This document shows positions 1 through 10,493 of a stretch of DNA of 64,000 nucleotides, one piece after another (the first letter of the stretch is position 1; each line of letters opens with the position of its first letter). The translations under genes were made by a program, and so were the position numbers. The notes under the pieces were generated by a model. The model searched no databases and was not told the origin of the DNA. It saw nothing but the letters and a program-made list of their open reading frames with translations. This DNA comes from Henricia sp. BOLD:AAB3569 (Eukaryota > Echinodermata > Asteroidea > Spinulosida > Echinasteridae), in NCBI GenBank assembly GCA_037783545.1, contig JBBELK010000397.1, positions 372,001-436,000 on the forward strand, written 5' to 3'.

Positions 1-225
1 TTTGAATTGTTTTCAATGCAGTAAAAGGATATACTTCTGTCTTGCATACATGTACGTCTGTATTTTGGTATACAATTTTAGGCGCAGATGTCTTTTTGTG
101 GGGTGGGGTAAGGTTGAATAAAAACTTGTTTAAATATTGTTTTCAGTTTGTTTGAAAATAGTTATCCTGTAGTTTCAGTCCATGTATTCTACAAAACTTC
201 GAACATACATGTATTACTAACACAC

Positions 226-294
226 CTGTTTGTGTAGTTTCAGCCTCTCTGTCAGATGCTACACCGCTGTCGGCAGGACTTGGTGGAAGGGACC
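226..294 (-). CDS. ELF: ELF coding exon 4
   Basis: Acceptor TTGTATTGCAG, 69 bases, donor GTGTGTTAG; phases 1 and 1. Encodes GSLPPSPADSGVASD followed by a Thr/Gln-rich end, a probable proline-directed phosphorylation segment. The next exon must lie left of position 1. Confidence 0.68.
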
Positions 295-3200
295 CTGCAA
301 TACAAATGGTCACCAATTGTTCAGAAATATTGCTGGCCGTTGTTGGTAAAATGTAAAATAGGCATAATGAAATAGGGCTCAAATTTGTTAAAAATGTACT
401 AGACCATCAAGCTAGAGATTCAAAAGTTTTCCTAGAATGCAAAAAGCACTGGACCGACAGTCTAGTGCCACACAGAAAGAGCTAGACCGATGCTAAAAGG
501 GTGACTCTGTTCAGTTGTCTGGTGGGTATTTTGAGCCCTGTGAGCAGGGGTAATAGACCTTTATCACGGTGCGGCCATGTTCCCCTTTTTTTTCTATTCA
601 AATGAACGTAACCAAAGCGAGGCTTGCATAAAAAAATAGTTTGGTTCCGTGTTGAAAATGTTCCTTATGTGCATCACAATGACATGCGTGCAGCGCGATC
701 AAGAAAACGCGCTGCGCGGACAGTGATTCTCTCAAAACAACAACAGAAGACTGCACGCGCTATATCGCGCAGTCGCACTGATCGTGCCCGACACGTACTA
801 TGGGAACAAGACAAAGATGGACGCACTGTGATAAAGGTCTATACGGCCAGTACCCTGAAAATCAAGTTCAGTAAACATGCATGACATTTTTCAGATAAAG
901 CTGCAATGTTTTTCAATACAAATAATGACATTTTAACAATAGTGTGCCGAGGCGAAGCTGCATGCATAATGTGTGAAATTAAGAAAAAAATATGTAATTT
1001 GCAAAAAAAGTTCAGTTATGCAACTGACCTGTATTGGGGCAGTTATTTGTTGCCACTGATGTTGTACTCTGTGCAAGGAATAATTTGTCTTCACCGCTGG
1101 TTGTAGGTGAGATGTCTAATAGAGCCTGGGCAGCCATGATGTCCTGGCCTGACCCTGCTATGTCACATGCATGAGCTGGAGAAAATTGAAAATAGGAGAA
1201 ACAAAGCTTAATCAGTTTGTTGTTCCAAACTTCTAAAAAAAAATTTACAATTTAACCTTGATTTGCAACCGAGGCCTAAAATGTAACAAGTGTCCGTCCC
1301 GGTTACAAGCGTATATTGGAAATTTGTACACAGGGTTTTTAGAAAGGCATGTTGTCACACTATTTGTAACCTATTTTGATCTCTTCAGAACAACTGAAAC
1401 TTATTTCTTCTATTTTGAGACCAGGCATTGTGTAAATCCGTCAAATTTACCAAGTTTTGACCATTTCCATGATGACCAAGAGCACAATTTTTTAAGAAGT
1501 GCTTTAGAGAAAAATGGCGGAGAAGGTTGTACTTCTGTTAAGGCATAAAGTCCTTAGCAACCATGCAAATTCCGACTCCAAAAGCCCTATACCTATAGGA
1601 AAACATGTGTTCCTCTGGTGTATGGGATAGTGCCAACCCCTGCCGAAGGCAATGAAAATAAGCATGGAATATCGGTAATTTTTCCATTGTTTTTTTTTCA
1701 TTGTTTTAGCCAAATTAGCCTAGTTTCCTGAAGGTATGCTTTATAAAAACAGTGAAAAAAATGTTTTCTGGTAGTATTTATTCACTGAAAGGTGACAGAT
1801 GGATACTTAATAGGTGCAGAAATCCTGGTATCGATAAAAAAATGCCCTACTTGACATACATGCATAAATTAGCCATTATCTCAGTTCTGGCCTGTGCGAC
1901 AGGCGCCTACTTTCGGTGGAGCAGCTTACATACATGGTCTGTGTTGCCAAAATGCCCCCTTTACCGTGGAAAGACTCGTGTGTAAATTCATAATGTACAG
2001 CAATACTTCCTGGATATTGAATTTTCCTATATTATTAGTCCAGGATGAAACATGCCCACAAAGCCAAGTGCTAACAATGTATTATGAAGACTGCCCGACA
2101 GGTAATGTAGCGGAAAGCACCCGCAGGAAGTGGCTTTCTCTCCCAGCGTCCATTCTTTAATTGCATCCTGTATGGCTTCCAATCAACCCCAACACCAATT
2201 GGATCATTTTTTTTGTTCACATTTAAAGCCATGCTTTGGACGGTTTCGGTAAAATGTATCTCACTTGGCTTCCATGCATACTACTGTACACGGTTATTTT
2301 ATGTTTACATGATTGTACATGTACTTCGTAGCCCAAAAACAAAAATAGATGTACATGTCAAACAATGGGAATAAAAAAGAGTGGGTGGTTGAAGGCCCAT
2401 TGGGAAAGAATTGAAAAGTTGATCATGGCTTCAGACCTTGTGTGCAAAACATATGAGACAGGCTAACAAATTTCTCACAAAATCTTACATTTTTCCCACT
2501 CAAAATTTTGGGTTTTTCCATTAAATCTGCACATTCCAATGCTAGATGAGTCATTTTAAAGAAAAATTCTGATCAGCTTCTCAACTCGGGTTCATTACCA
2601 TGCACGGACACCCAAGATTTTCCTAGTTATGACATATAAACCATGTAAAAATTTTAGTTTTATGATAATTATTAAGGAAGTACATGTACTTGGAATTTTT
2701 GACAGTTGTCCCATAGGTTTAGCGCATGGAGTCTCAGAGGGTGTCCGTGCATGGTAATCTTACTGTAGATTCGTAAGCTATAATGTTGAGGGCACACTTC
2801 ATGATAGACAAATTTGTGCATGCAATTTGTGACTAGTTTCTAAACCTGCCATTTCTTTTGGAGACAAAAATAGTATCAAGAAATGTTTTACATGTATGTA
2901 GAGCAATTTATCAAAAAAGGAAAACTTCATATAAAAAATCAACCAAATAACTCAAGAACAAAAGTGTAAATGCCGAGTGTTGTTAGGAGACCATCAAAAG
3001 TTGAAGATATTTAACATGGCCAAAATGTTTCTGTACAAAACAAAGGGCAAAAATACCATACACCCTCGCCAGTTGAAACTCTATGCATGTCTATGGAGCA
3101 TGACATAAAAATTTTAAGTGTTTTCAAAGGAAACCTTTAAATTTTCTCACTGCTAAATTCATGTTTCTTGACATTACACTTTCTTGGGCGTTATCATGTC

Positions 3201-6200
3201 ATAAAGAAATAATGTTGTTGTTAATTTTTATTGCATCTTCGGCAACTAAGGCCATTTATGCCATCAACTATACAGTTTTAGCTTTAAATATACTTTTTAT
3301 TATAAACTTGAGATGACGAAGAAGGAGTTGCAGTTTTAGAAGTGGGAGGAAAACCCCAGAGATATTACACTAAACCTATGGGACAACTGTCAAATATTCC
3401 AAGATAAAGAAATAATGGCGAGTGTGTATGGTATTTATACCAAAAACAGTTTAAATTTGGTTGAAGAAAATCTACAATAACTTTAGTTCCAAGAATCCTC
3501 CAGCAATGATAGTTTTCAAGATTTTTAACATGAAAGAAAAGAAATTGATTGGGGCACTCCGCAACTTCGGGGAATCTGCCCATTTTATATGCATTTTTTC
3601 ACTTCCAACTTAGATATTTACATCAAATTTGCACTTGATGGTCGACATGTAAATACCAAGTTCTTTTAATAAGAATTTCCCAAATTATTTTCAAACATGG
3701 AGGAATAACCATGCCTCAACAAAGACCTACAATTTGTATTTTTCCTTCATTTACTAAACAAAAACAAAAACGGCTGCAAATTGCAAGGAAATTTAAACAC
3801 ATTTTGTTAGTGTAAATATGTTGCTTTCAACTTCTCAACTTGTGTGTATTAAACCTTCTAAATATACAGCAAAATATTCGTGAACGACTTCCGGTGAAAC
3901 GGTAGTTCGACAGTCAAAAATGAACATGGCAATTTTACAAACGAACAATACCATGAATACGGCTAATCGCGTACCGTTGTATGCGCACTTCACTTCCTGG
4001 TTTTCCGAGTCCCGGAAGCAAAATGCTTCGCGCGCAATTCAACACAGAGATTTAAAATTTGTCGTCTTAAAAATGTACCCCAGAACGCGAGTTTTATCGT
4101 AAACCACCCATCGTTGACTGCAGTGAACGAATGCGATTTTCTTACCGGCTTGGAGAAGCAAATCTAAGTTCTTTCTTGCGTCGGAAGCCATCGTTTTTTT
4201 TTACCCCTGTTTGTAGTGCGAATACATCGAGAATACACAGAGCATAGAAATGTGCACGTTAATTTTTGCAAACAACGCAAACACATTGCATGCGTTCGTG
4301 CCAAAATATCGCTACGCACAGTAAATTGCCCGGAAGTAATTAAACACTACGATACTGAAAACGGGCGAATTACGCACCTCAGATTTTGTGTTTTTTTTTA
4401 TTGATGTTTGGTGCATGAATTGAACAATTTGATTAAAACAAACATTGAGATTTGAGATTTAGTACAAATAAATCATTCACTTTTTTTAATCAAAGAAACA
4501 GCGACAAACACGCTTAGGAGCAAATGGGAAAAAGTAGTCCCACAGCTACCCACAGTGTGGTTTTTACCGTTGCGACTTTATTTTGTCTTTTAAAGATTGT
4601 GGCGCTAAAAATGAAACTAAAATTGTAAAAATGCAGCTTTAGCACGAAATAGTCGGGGGGAAAGTGAACACAAATGTATTAAAGGCACAGGATCGTCGGC
4701 AATGCGCGCCAAATTCGTGCCACGAAAGGCATGAATTAAGCTGCGTATTTCGTGGCACGAATTTTGCGCGCGCGCGCGCATTGCTGACGAGCCTGTGCCT
4801 TTAACTATAGGACTTTGCTTGCATACGATTAGCTATGATCCGTGAAACGTCATCAGTCAAAAATATGTTTTTTCTTGACAAAGTAAAAAACGTTTGGATA
4901 TTTTTACTCGGATGGCGGCGCGCCACAAAACAACGATAATTAGCGACTCCAATTGGCGACTAGTACAATACGATTAATAAACGAAACGCACTCGTATTTT
5001 ATCGTAATGATTAAGTGATTTTTTTTAGGAATTATGACCAAGGGACCGCCGGGGTGAATTAATTCGATACAAATGTGTTCAAATGTCCATGATGAGTTTG
5101 GGTCAGTAACGCATATAAACAACTGCAGGGCTGATTGCACCAGCCTCTGTAAGAGCCGCTAAGGCAGGGTGCGCCACTCTGCCTGAGAACCTGCGCTTCT
5201 ATGGCTGTTGTTGAGACGCGCGGCTCCAGAGGTCAGCTTGTCCCACGCAGGCTGAGGTTGAAACTCCAAAAGCTCGTAAAACTGCCAAACACTTGCAAAT
5301 ATTGTGTTTGCAAAGTGCAAACATCACCTAAAAGGCACAGGCTCGTCAGCAATGCGCGCGCCAAATTCGTGCCACGAAATACGCAGCTCCATGTAGCAAA
5401 GGCATATGGAGCTGCGTATTTCGTGGCACGAATTTGGCGCGCGCGCAATGCTGACGAGCCTGTGCCTTGAACTTCACGTTTGGTCGTTTTAAAGAAAAGT
5501 TTGCAGGTGTGGACATCAAACATTAGCAAACACCAGCAAACGGCGTGTTTGCCGATGTTTGGTCATGCAGCTACTGGCAAATACTGGCAAACAATCTGTT
5601 TGCTCGTGATTTAATGACCGTTCCGAGATTGTTTCTGTTTGCCAATGTAGAGACACAAAAAACATCAGCAATTAAACATGGTGATATCTAATGGCATAAT
5701 TTTAGGTATAAAGTCAAATTATCATAATAATGAATTATCAAAAGGTTTGTCATCTATCGGTGACCGTAATAGGTAAAGGTCAATGCTCTTTTTCATGTAA
5801 ATTGGGATTATCTTCATGGACCTAAATGCTGGTAATTTTTTTCATACAATATTTTGGCAACAAAAGTGTCCACTTAACCCATAAAAACGGATTTAAGTGA
5901 TACAGTTTACTAGCCGGTTCCTTAATAATGTAGACAATCATTTTCTACAAGATATTGAGTTCATGGAGCCATGGATGGTTCGTTCGGTTAGTCGGTTCGA
6001 TACATCTGCAGGTAGCTCGTATATAGTTATCGTCCAACTGAAATATTTATCGAGATTGCTTATTGTAATCCACGATACCAAAAATGAAACAACTGCTTCG
6101 GTTCTTTCTTAGCGTTGTGTTGTCTTTGGCTGCCTCCGAATGTAAGGTGTATACGTCTTAATTTCTTGATACACGAAACAATAGACGCTAGGTACACGGT

Positions 6201-9200
6201 CTGACGATTGTGGGCCTATGTTTGTAGCTCCGACAGCAGTCAGCAGACGGCGCTAAAACAATGAATTACAGTCGCAAGTTAAACCTTTGCGACGACCAGC
6301 CAATCTTAATGAAGTTGAGCGTGACGTGCCATCCAGTTTTCCTTTATAGCCAATCAGCGTGCAGTAAATTTCGAGCAGGTTGCAATAGACTGCCGAAGTG
6401 TGACGTGCGTTGCCATGGCGATTGGATCTAAACTATCATGGCCGTCGGGAAAAGTACCATTAGAAAATCACTGGGATACGGTTGAGTGATTTTTAGTTTA
6501 GATCCAATTGCCTAGGCAACCAACAAAAGGTGACGTATTCACTTCGGCAGTCTATTACATAAAACGGTACCAATTTCAACTTGACAAAATAATAAATTTG
6601 CAAAAAAAAGTTTATATTGATATTTTCAACGAGATATTGACATATCACTACACAATAAGACTGAAGCAAAGGAAATATTATAGAATAAAAATTATGAAAA
6701 GATTAATAAATTAATAAAGATTTTTGTTATTCATTTTTATTCTATAACTTCCTAATGGTGTGCTTTTAAGAAAAAAAATCTCATTATAAAGCTGACAACT
6801 TCAGCATAATCTAAAAATAAATATTTTCTTGTTCATTTTTGAAAACAATAACATATTTTCATTTGCCAGTTCAACCTCTTTCAATGTTTGTCCAATTTTG
6901 TTAAATACTATAGGACACCAGCAAGAAGCACTATAAAAACAATTTTAGTTATATTATTTGAAGAAACATTCCTAAAAGTACACACAAATTTAGCTGATTT
7001 AACACACCTGTAAGGTAACAAAAAGTTGGGTCAACATTTTGATCCAACAATCTTTATCAGAACTCATTATAGAAACAACACTATAAAACTTGACCGAGTG
7101 CTTTGAGCACTGATGGTACATGTAGCTTTGTATTTTATTGGTAAGTGCATTGCATGTCAAAACATCTGGGAAAACTTCCTTTCAAAATGAAACTTCCTTT
7201 TTGCCTTGAAACAAATTCCCAGGGAAACATTTCCTACGGCCTTTTTAATATTTGCACTCTTCGTGTTTGTCAGAATACCACACAGGAATTACTTCCACAG
7301 GCAGGTTTCACACACAATGGGACAAAAACGGTTCCTCTGGCTACCATTTTGTTGTACATTTTCCCTGTCGGACAGTTGATTGTAAAAAATCTAGGCCTCT
7401 ACTACATTTATACTTGTTGGTAGCATGTATATGTACATGCAGTGCTCACAACAAGAATTTATCCTGTGCTCAGTAGACTGTGCGTGACTTATGTGTGTAT
7501 TGCAAACTAGAGTCTCTGACTAGGCGAGGGGAGGGGAGTGCTTCAGAAATTTAAGCACCAAAAGTGCTAGTGCAAAATGAATCAATATCTGAACTTGTAG
7601 CACATTATCTCGTATTTTATTTCATGTACACCCCTTAGGCCTTTGCCCTCCCCACCCCCTGGAAAAATGACAATTTTCAGTAGCTAGAAATAAAAGAAAA
7701 GAAAACAGGAAAAGGAAATAAAAGGGTCATGGAGTAAGAAAGGAAAAGTGCTTTTAAAAAAAAAGGAAATTCCAGAAGTAAACTGGGGTAACAAAACTGA
7801 TAACTTCCAGTGTTTTGGAGCAGAAGTTACAATCCAGCCCAGCCCAACCCACTAATTTCATTGCACAAACCAAACCTTCCCAAGTCAATCAAAACCAAAC
7901 ACTTTCCACGCAGCTGAAGAACCCATCCCAAAAACACAGAGCACTTGCCTCATCAAACTCAAACAAGACCTGGGATCGATTTCACAAAAGTTAAGACAAG
8001 TTCAGTGCATCCTAATTCCCATACCAATGTCCCAAGATAAGAAGAGTGACCCTTCCTAAGACACGTCTTAGCGCTTTGTAAAATTGGCCCTATGTATTTA
8101 AATCAAGTACATGTATAAACTGTCTCGCTAGTTAGTACAAATTATCAATTAGCCACTGAGACCTGGGATCGACTTCACAAAAGTTAAGACGAGTTCAATG
8201 CATCCTAATTCCAATAACAACCTCCTAAGATAAGAAGAGTGACCCTTTCTAAGACGCGTCTTAGCACTTTGTGAAATTGGCCCCTGGTCATGTATTGAAA
8301 TCAAGTTACAGGTCTCGCCAGTTAGTACAAATTATCAACTAGCCACTGAGACCTGGAATCGATTTCACAAAAGTTAAGACAAGTTCAATGCATCTTAATT
8401 CCCATACCAACACCCCAAGATAAGAAGGGTGACCCTTCCTAAGATGCGTCTTAGCGCTTTGTGAAATAGGCACCTGGTGTTGGAGTTTGGCTAGATGGAA
8501 ATTGTTAGGGTTAATGTACAAGGGATCAGGCCTCCAAATTCATTTTCAAAAGGGCACGGCAATTTTCTCTTAGTAAAGGGCACCTGAAATTTGTGTTAGA
8601 ACTTTTTAAGGGCAACAAGGCAAAAGCATAGGGCACTGATGGCAATTTGCCGTGGTGCCGTGGGTTATGTCAAGGCCTGCGGGATCAAAATAATTTTGAA
8701 GACTAAAACCACTTACAGGCCTCTTTTGGTGTCTCAATCTTACTGAAGTCAACCTCACACGTCTCCTGCAGGCACGATGTTTCTACGTCTTCTATCAAAT
8801 ATTCTAAGGCAGTTGGCAATCCGAAGGCCCCTGGTGTGAGAGGCATGTTGTAGAGTGACTGTACAACGACAGATGGTCCATTTTGAATCACGTCTGGTTT
8901 TATCTAGAATTATTTTAAAGGGGAAAATTCAACCACATTAGCTACAATTTTGGCTTTTTATAAATATGATCTGAAATGACTGCAGAAACCAAAAACAGAA
9001 CTGCAGTCAAATTATAAAGAAAAAAATATAAGGATAAATCTGATATTTGACGATATTAATGACTAATTAAGAAAGCAATGCTAATAGGTCTATTTGTTGA
9101 AATTTCTTAATGTTCTGACGTCAGTAACACGAGGTCAACACGGATAAACACGTTTTTGAGTAGGCAACAGGTTTAACAGTGGAAGGTCACTTTAAATCAG

Positions 9201-10493
9201 TGTGGGAAAAACTTTTCACACTTTTACACAGAGCATTGTCAAGTGATTGTCAAGTGTCACAGCAGGAAGGTTTTGAAATACAGCACAGTTGTGGAAAGAC
9301 ATCCACGCTCAAAAGAGCTCAACATTCTTAAAGATACATTCTCTGTGCCAATTTCACATTGAATAATAAATCTACAATAATCTAGAAAATCCCCAGGACT
9401 TCCCAAATGGGTGTGACAAAAGTGAATTGCATCTTTCAATGAATATTGGGATACCATTAACAGAAACATTTGAATACCAAGCTAAAACTGTAATTTGTTA
9501 AAATATGCAAATATTAGTCTAATAAATATTAATGAGAACACCTGTTCTAATAAATATTCATTAGGATTTGTAAGAATATTAATCTTAATGAATATTTAAA
9601 GCAATATTCATTTCAATATGAATATCTATGACAATACTCATAAAATATTAATTTGATAAATGTAGGTATACAGTATAAAAACCTGACAGATGCAGAGTCT
9701 GGAAAGAATCAACAAAAATATTTTAGTTCAAGAAAATGTTACCGTTGTTCAACCATCCCTCCCCCCTTCCCCTTAGACTCAATAAAATCCTTATGCCTAG
9801 CGTACATCAACATTGCAACTGGAAGTAACTCAACTGATCAGTTGCTGTCGATGTGTGCATAGCGCGCTCATCGACAGCAACTGATCAGTTGCGCAACAAG
9901 TGGCAACTGGGAGCATCCAGCCATGTTTACATTTCCAGAACGTGCACATCGACATGGCAACTCGGTAAAGACTAGACCTTGCAACTGGAAGCAACTGTTG
10001 CTTGCAGTTTCTGTCGATGTGCACGCACGTGATCAGGTGCACGCATGTAACTGACAGCAACTAGTTGCAAGTTTGCGTACATCGCGACGCAACTGACCGC
10101 AACTGGGTACAACTAGTTGCCAGAAAGTAGAAAATGAGCAACTCGCGGCAACTGGGATTTTTTAGTTGCCAGTAGTTGCAAGTACGCGCACATCAACCTT
10201 TTTAAGCAACTGATCAGTTGCTTCCAGTTGCCGCGAGTTGCTTCTAGTTGCCGGAAACGCAAGTTGCCACTAGTTGCTTCCAGTTGCAATGTCGTTGTAC
10301 GCTAGGCTTCAGAGCACTTTTCTTATACCTCGACAAATGTTAGTTCCGAGAGAGCCGACCGATCTAACCGCAGATGTCTCAACAATCCTGGGTGAATCTC
10401 TGGACTAGGTAGGTCATCTTCATATTTTTCGTTGTCTTCAATCATCTGGTATGGTTCTTGTTTAAACACGAGATCCAGTCCAATGCACGCCAT
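226..10493 (-). CDS. ELF: ETS transcription factor, E74/ELF1-2-4 family (N-terminal exons, partial)
   Basis: Four coding exons on the minus strand (10493-10329, 8903-8717, 1175-1029, 294-226) join in phases 0, 1, 1 and encode about 190 residues before the gene leaves the window at its left edge; an alternative first exon lies at 4191-4146. The start MACIGLDLVFKQEP resembles the vertebrate ELF1/ELF4 start with its (D)LVFEF/LIFEF motif. Exon 3 has the DIMAAQALLDIS segment that matches the EAAEALL-MESP block of ELF proteins, and exon 4 has LPPSPADSGVASD, close to a motif I recall from Drosophila E74. ELF proteins are nuclear activators or repressors that bind GGAA sites; the DNA-binding ETS domain is encoded near the C-terminal side in this family and is not in the window. 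The neighbouring SLC25A15, also the neighbour of human ELF1, supports the call. Which vertebrate paralogue it equals (ELF1, 2 or 4) cannot be told; it is probably the single pre-duplication gene. Confidence 0.72.
1029..1175 (-). CDS. ELF: ELF coding exon 3
   Basis: Acceptor TTCTCCAG, 147 bases, donor GTCAGTTG; phases 1 and 1. Encodes SHACDIAGSGQDIMAAQALL and a Ser/Thr-rich tail. This is the common exon for both starts and carries the block most like vertebrate ELF proteins. Confidence 0.72.
1273..1982. repeat. Diverged fragments of a large TIR element
   Basis: 1273-1430 (TTGGAAATTTGTACA, then TTCAGAACAACTGAAAC) and 1915-1982 (CCCCCTTTACCGTGGAAAG) match the two arms of the element at 50612-51245. 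This copy is broken and contains no gene. Confidence 0.6.
2595..3434. repeat. Two MITE remnants in ELF intron
   Basis: ATTACCATGCACGGACACCC (2595-2614) is repeated inverted at about 2739-2758. A second inverted pair, ATACCATACACCCTCGCC (3053-3070) and GGCGAGTGTGTATGGTAT (3417-3434), bounds a longer element that is related to the copy at 44862-45052. No coding sequence is visible from 2160 to 3880. Confidence 0.6.
3880..4345 (-). promoter_or_regulatory. Candidate internal ELF promoter with ETS-type sites
   Basis: Around the alternative first exon the sequence becomes richer in CG and holds ETS-type cores: ACTTCCGG at 3887-3894, CCGGAAGC at 4012-4019 and CCGGAAGT at 4330-4337. Such sites are typical of TATA-less promoters and would allow the ELF protein to act on its own gene. 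Promoter function is inferred. Confidence 0.4.
4146..4191 (-). CDS. ELF: ELF alternative first coding exon (short form)
   Basis: ATG at 4191-4189 opens MASDARKNLDLLLQA and a phase-1 GTAAG donor, which is the phase needed to join exon 3 at 1175. The joined start resembles the short vertebrate ELF2 isoform, which begins MATSL and has LDLLIRAVEAS just before the same EAAEALL block. The exon sits in a CG-richer stretch with several ETS-type sites, as expected for its own promoter. Confidence 0.6.
4681..4802. repeat. Palindromic MITE, GGCACAGG family, copy 1
   Basis: Almost the whole 122 bases fold on themselves: AAAGGCACAGGATCGTC pairs with GACGAGCCTGTGCCTTT, with inner CGTGGCACGAATTTTGCGCG arms. 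TTAA stands at both borders, the usual target of piggyBac-type elements. Copies 2 and 3 are at 5331 and 49573. Confidence 0.85.
5138..5187 (-). repeat. Fragment of GGCAGGGTGCGCC repeat family
   Basis: CACCAGCCTCTGTAAGAGCC and GGCAGGGTGCGCCACTCTG recur at 35195-35262 and, inverted, at 32398-32545 and 55600-55745. Confidence 0.7.
5331..5469. repeat. Palindromic MITE, GGCACAGG family, copy 2
   Basis: Near-perfect 139-base foldback with outer GGCACAGGCTCGTCAGCAAT arms and an inner GCTGCGTATTTCGTGGCAC stem. The reading frames here are mirror images caused by the fold, not genes. Confidence 0.88.
6383..6557. repeat. MITE with X-box-like arms, copy 1
   Basis: About 175 bases bounded by AATAGACTGCCGAAGTG and CACTTCGGCAGTCTATT. 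Each arm has a GTTGCC-type palindrome (GTTGCCATGGCGAT and ATTGCCTAGGCAAC) and a TGACGT-like word. Copies 2 and 3 are at 36268 and 53226. Confidence 0.82.
7968..8476. repeat. Tandem triplication of a ~190-base unit
   Basis: Three consecutive units start near 7968, 8160 and 8347, each with GATTTCACAAAAGTTAAGAC, GATAAGAAG, and a terminal GTCTTAGCGCTTTGT. Each unit is itself a small element with inverted GTCTTAG/CTAAGAC ends, so a MITE appears to have been amplified in tandem. It lies in the ELF intron. Confidence 0.82.
8717..8903 (-). CDS. ELF: ELF coding exon 2
   Basis: Acceptor TTCTAG, 187 bases, donor GTAAGTGG; enters in phase 0 and leaves in phase 1. Encodes IKPDVIQNGPSVVVQSLYNM followed by an acidic stretch with YLIEDVETS, at the place of the acidic N-terminal activation region of vertebrate ELF proteins. 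Confidence 0.72.
9795..10308. repeat. AGTTGC-rich inverted-repeat element, copy 1
   Basis: Bounded by CCTAGCGTACATC and its inverse at 10296-10308. The interior is almost entirely variants of GCAACTGGAAGCAACT and CTGATCAGTTGC in both orientations. It ends 20 bases from the ELF exon 1 donor. A second copy is at 37562-37930. Confidence 0.8.
10329..10493 (-). CDS. ELF: ELF coding exon 1 (long-form start)
   Basis: ATG at 10493-10491 opens 55 codons ending in LTFVE, followed by a GTATAAGA donor (phase 0). The acidic segment EDNEKYEDDLPSPEI follows the ELF-like start. A possible acceptor (TTATTAGCAG) lies about 40 bases upstream, so a non-coding leader exon further right is likely. An AGTTGC-rich mobile element ends only about 20 bases beyond the donor. 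Confidence 0.7.
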
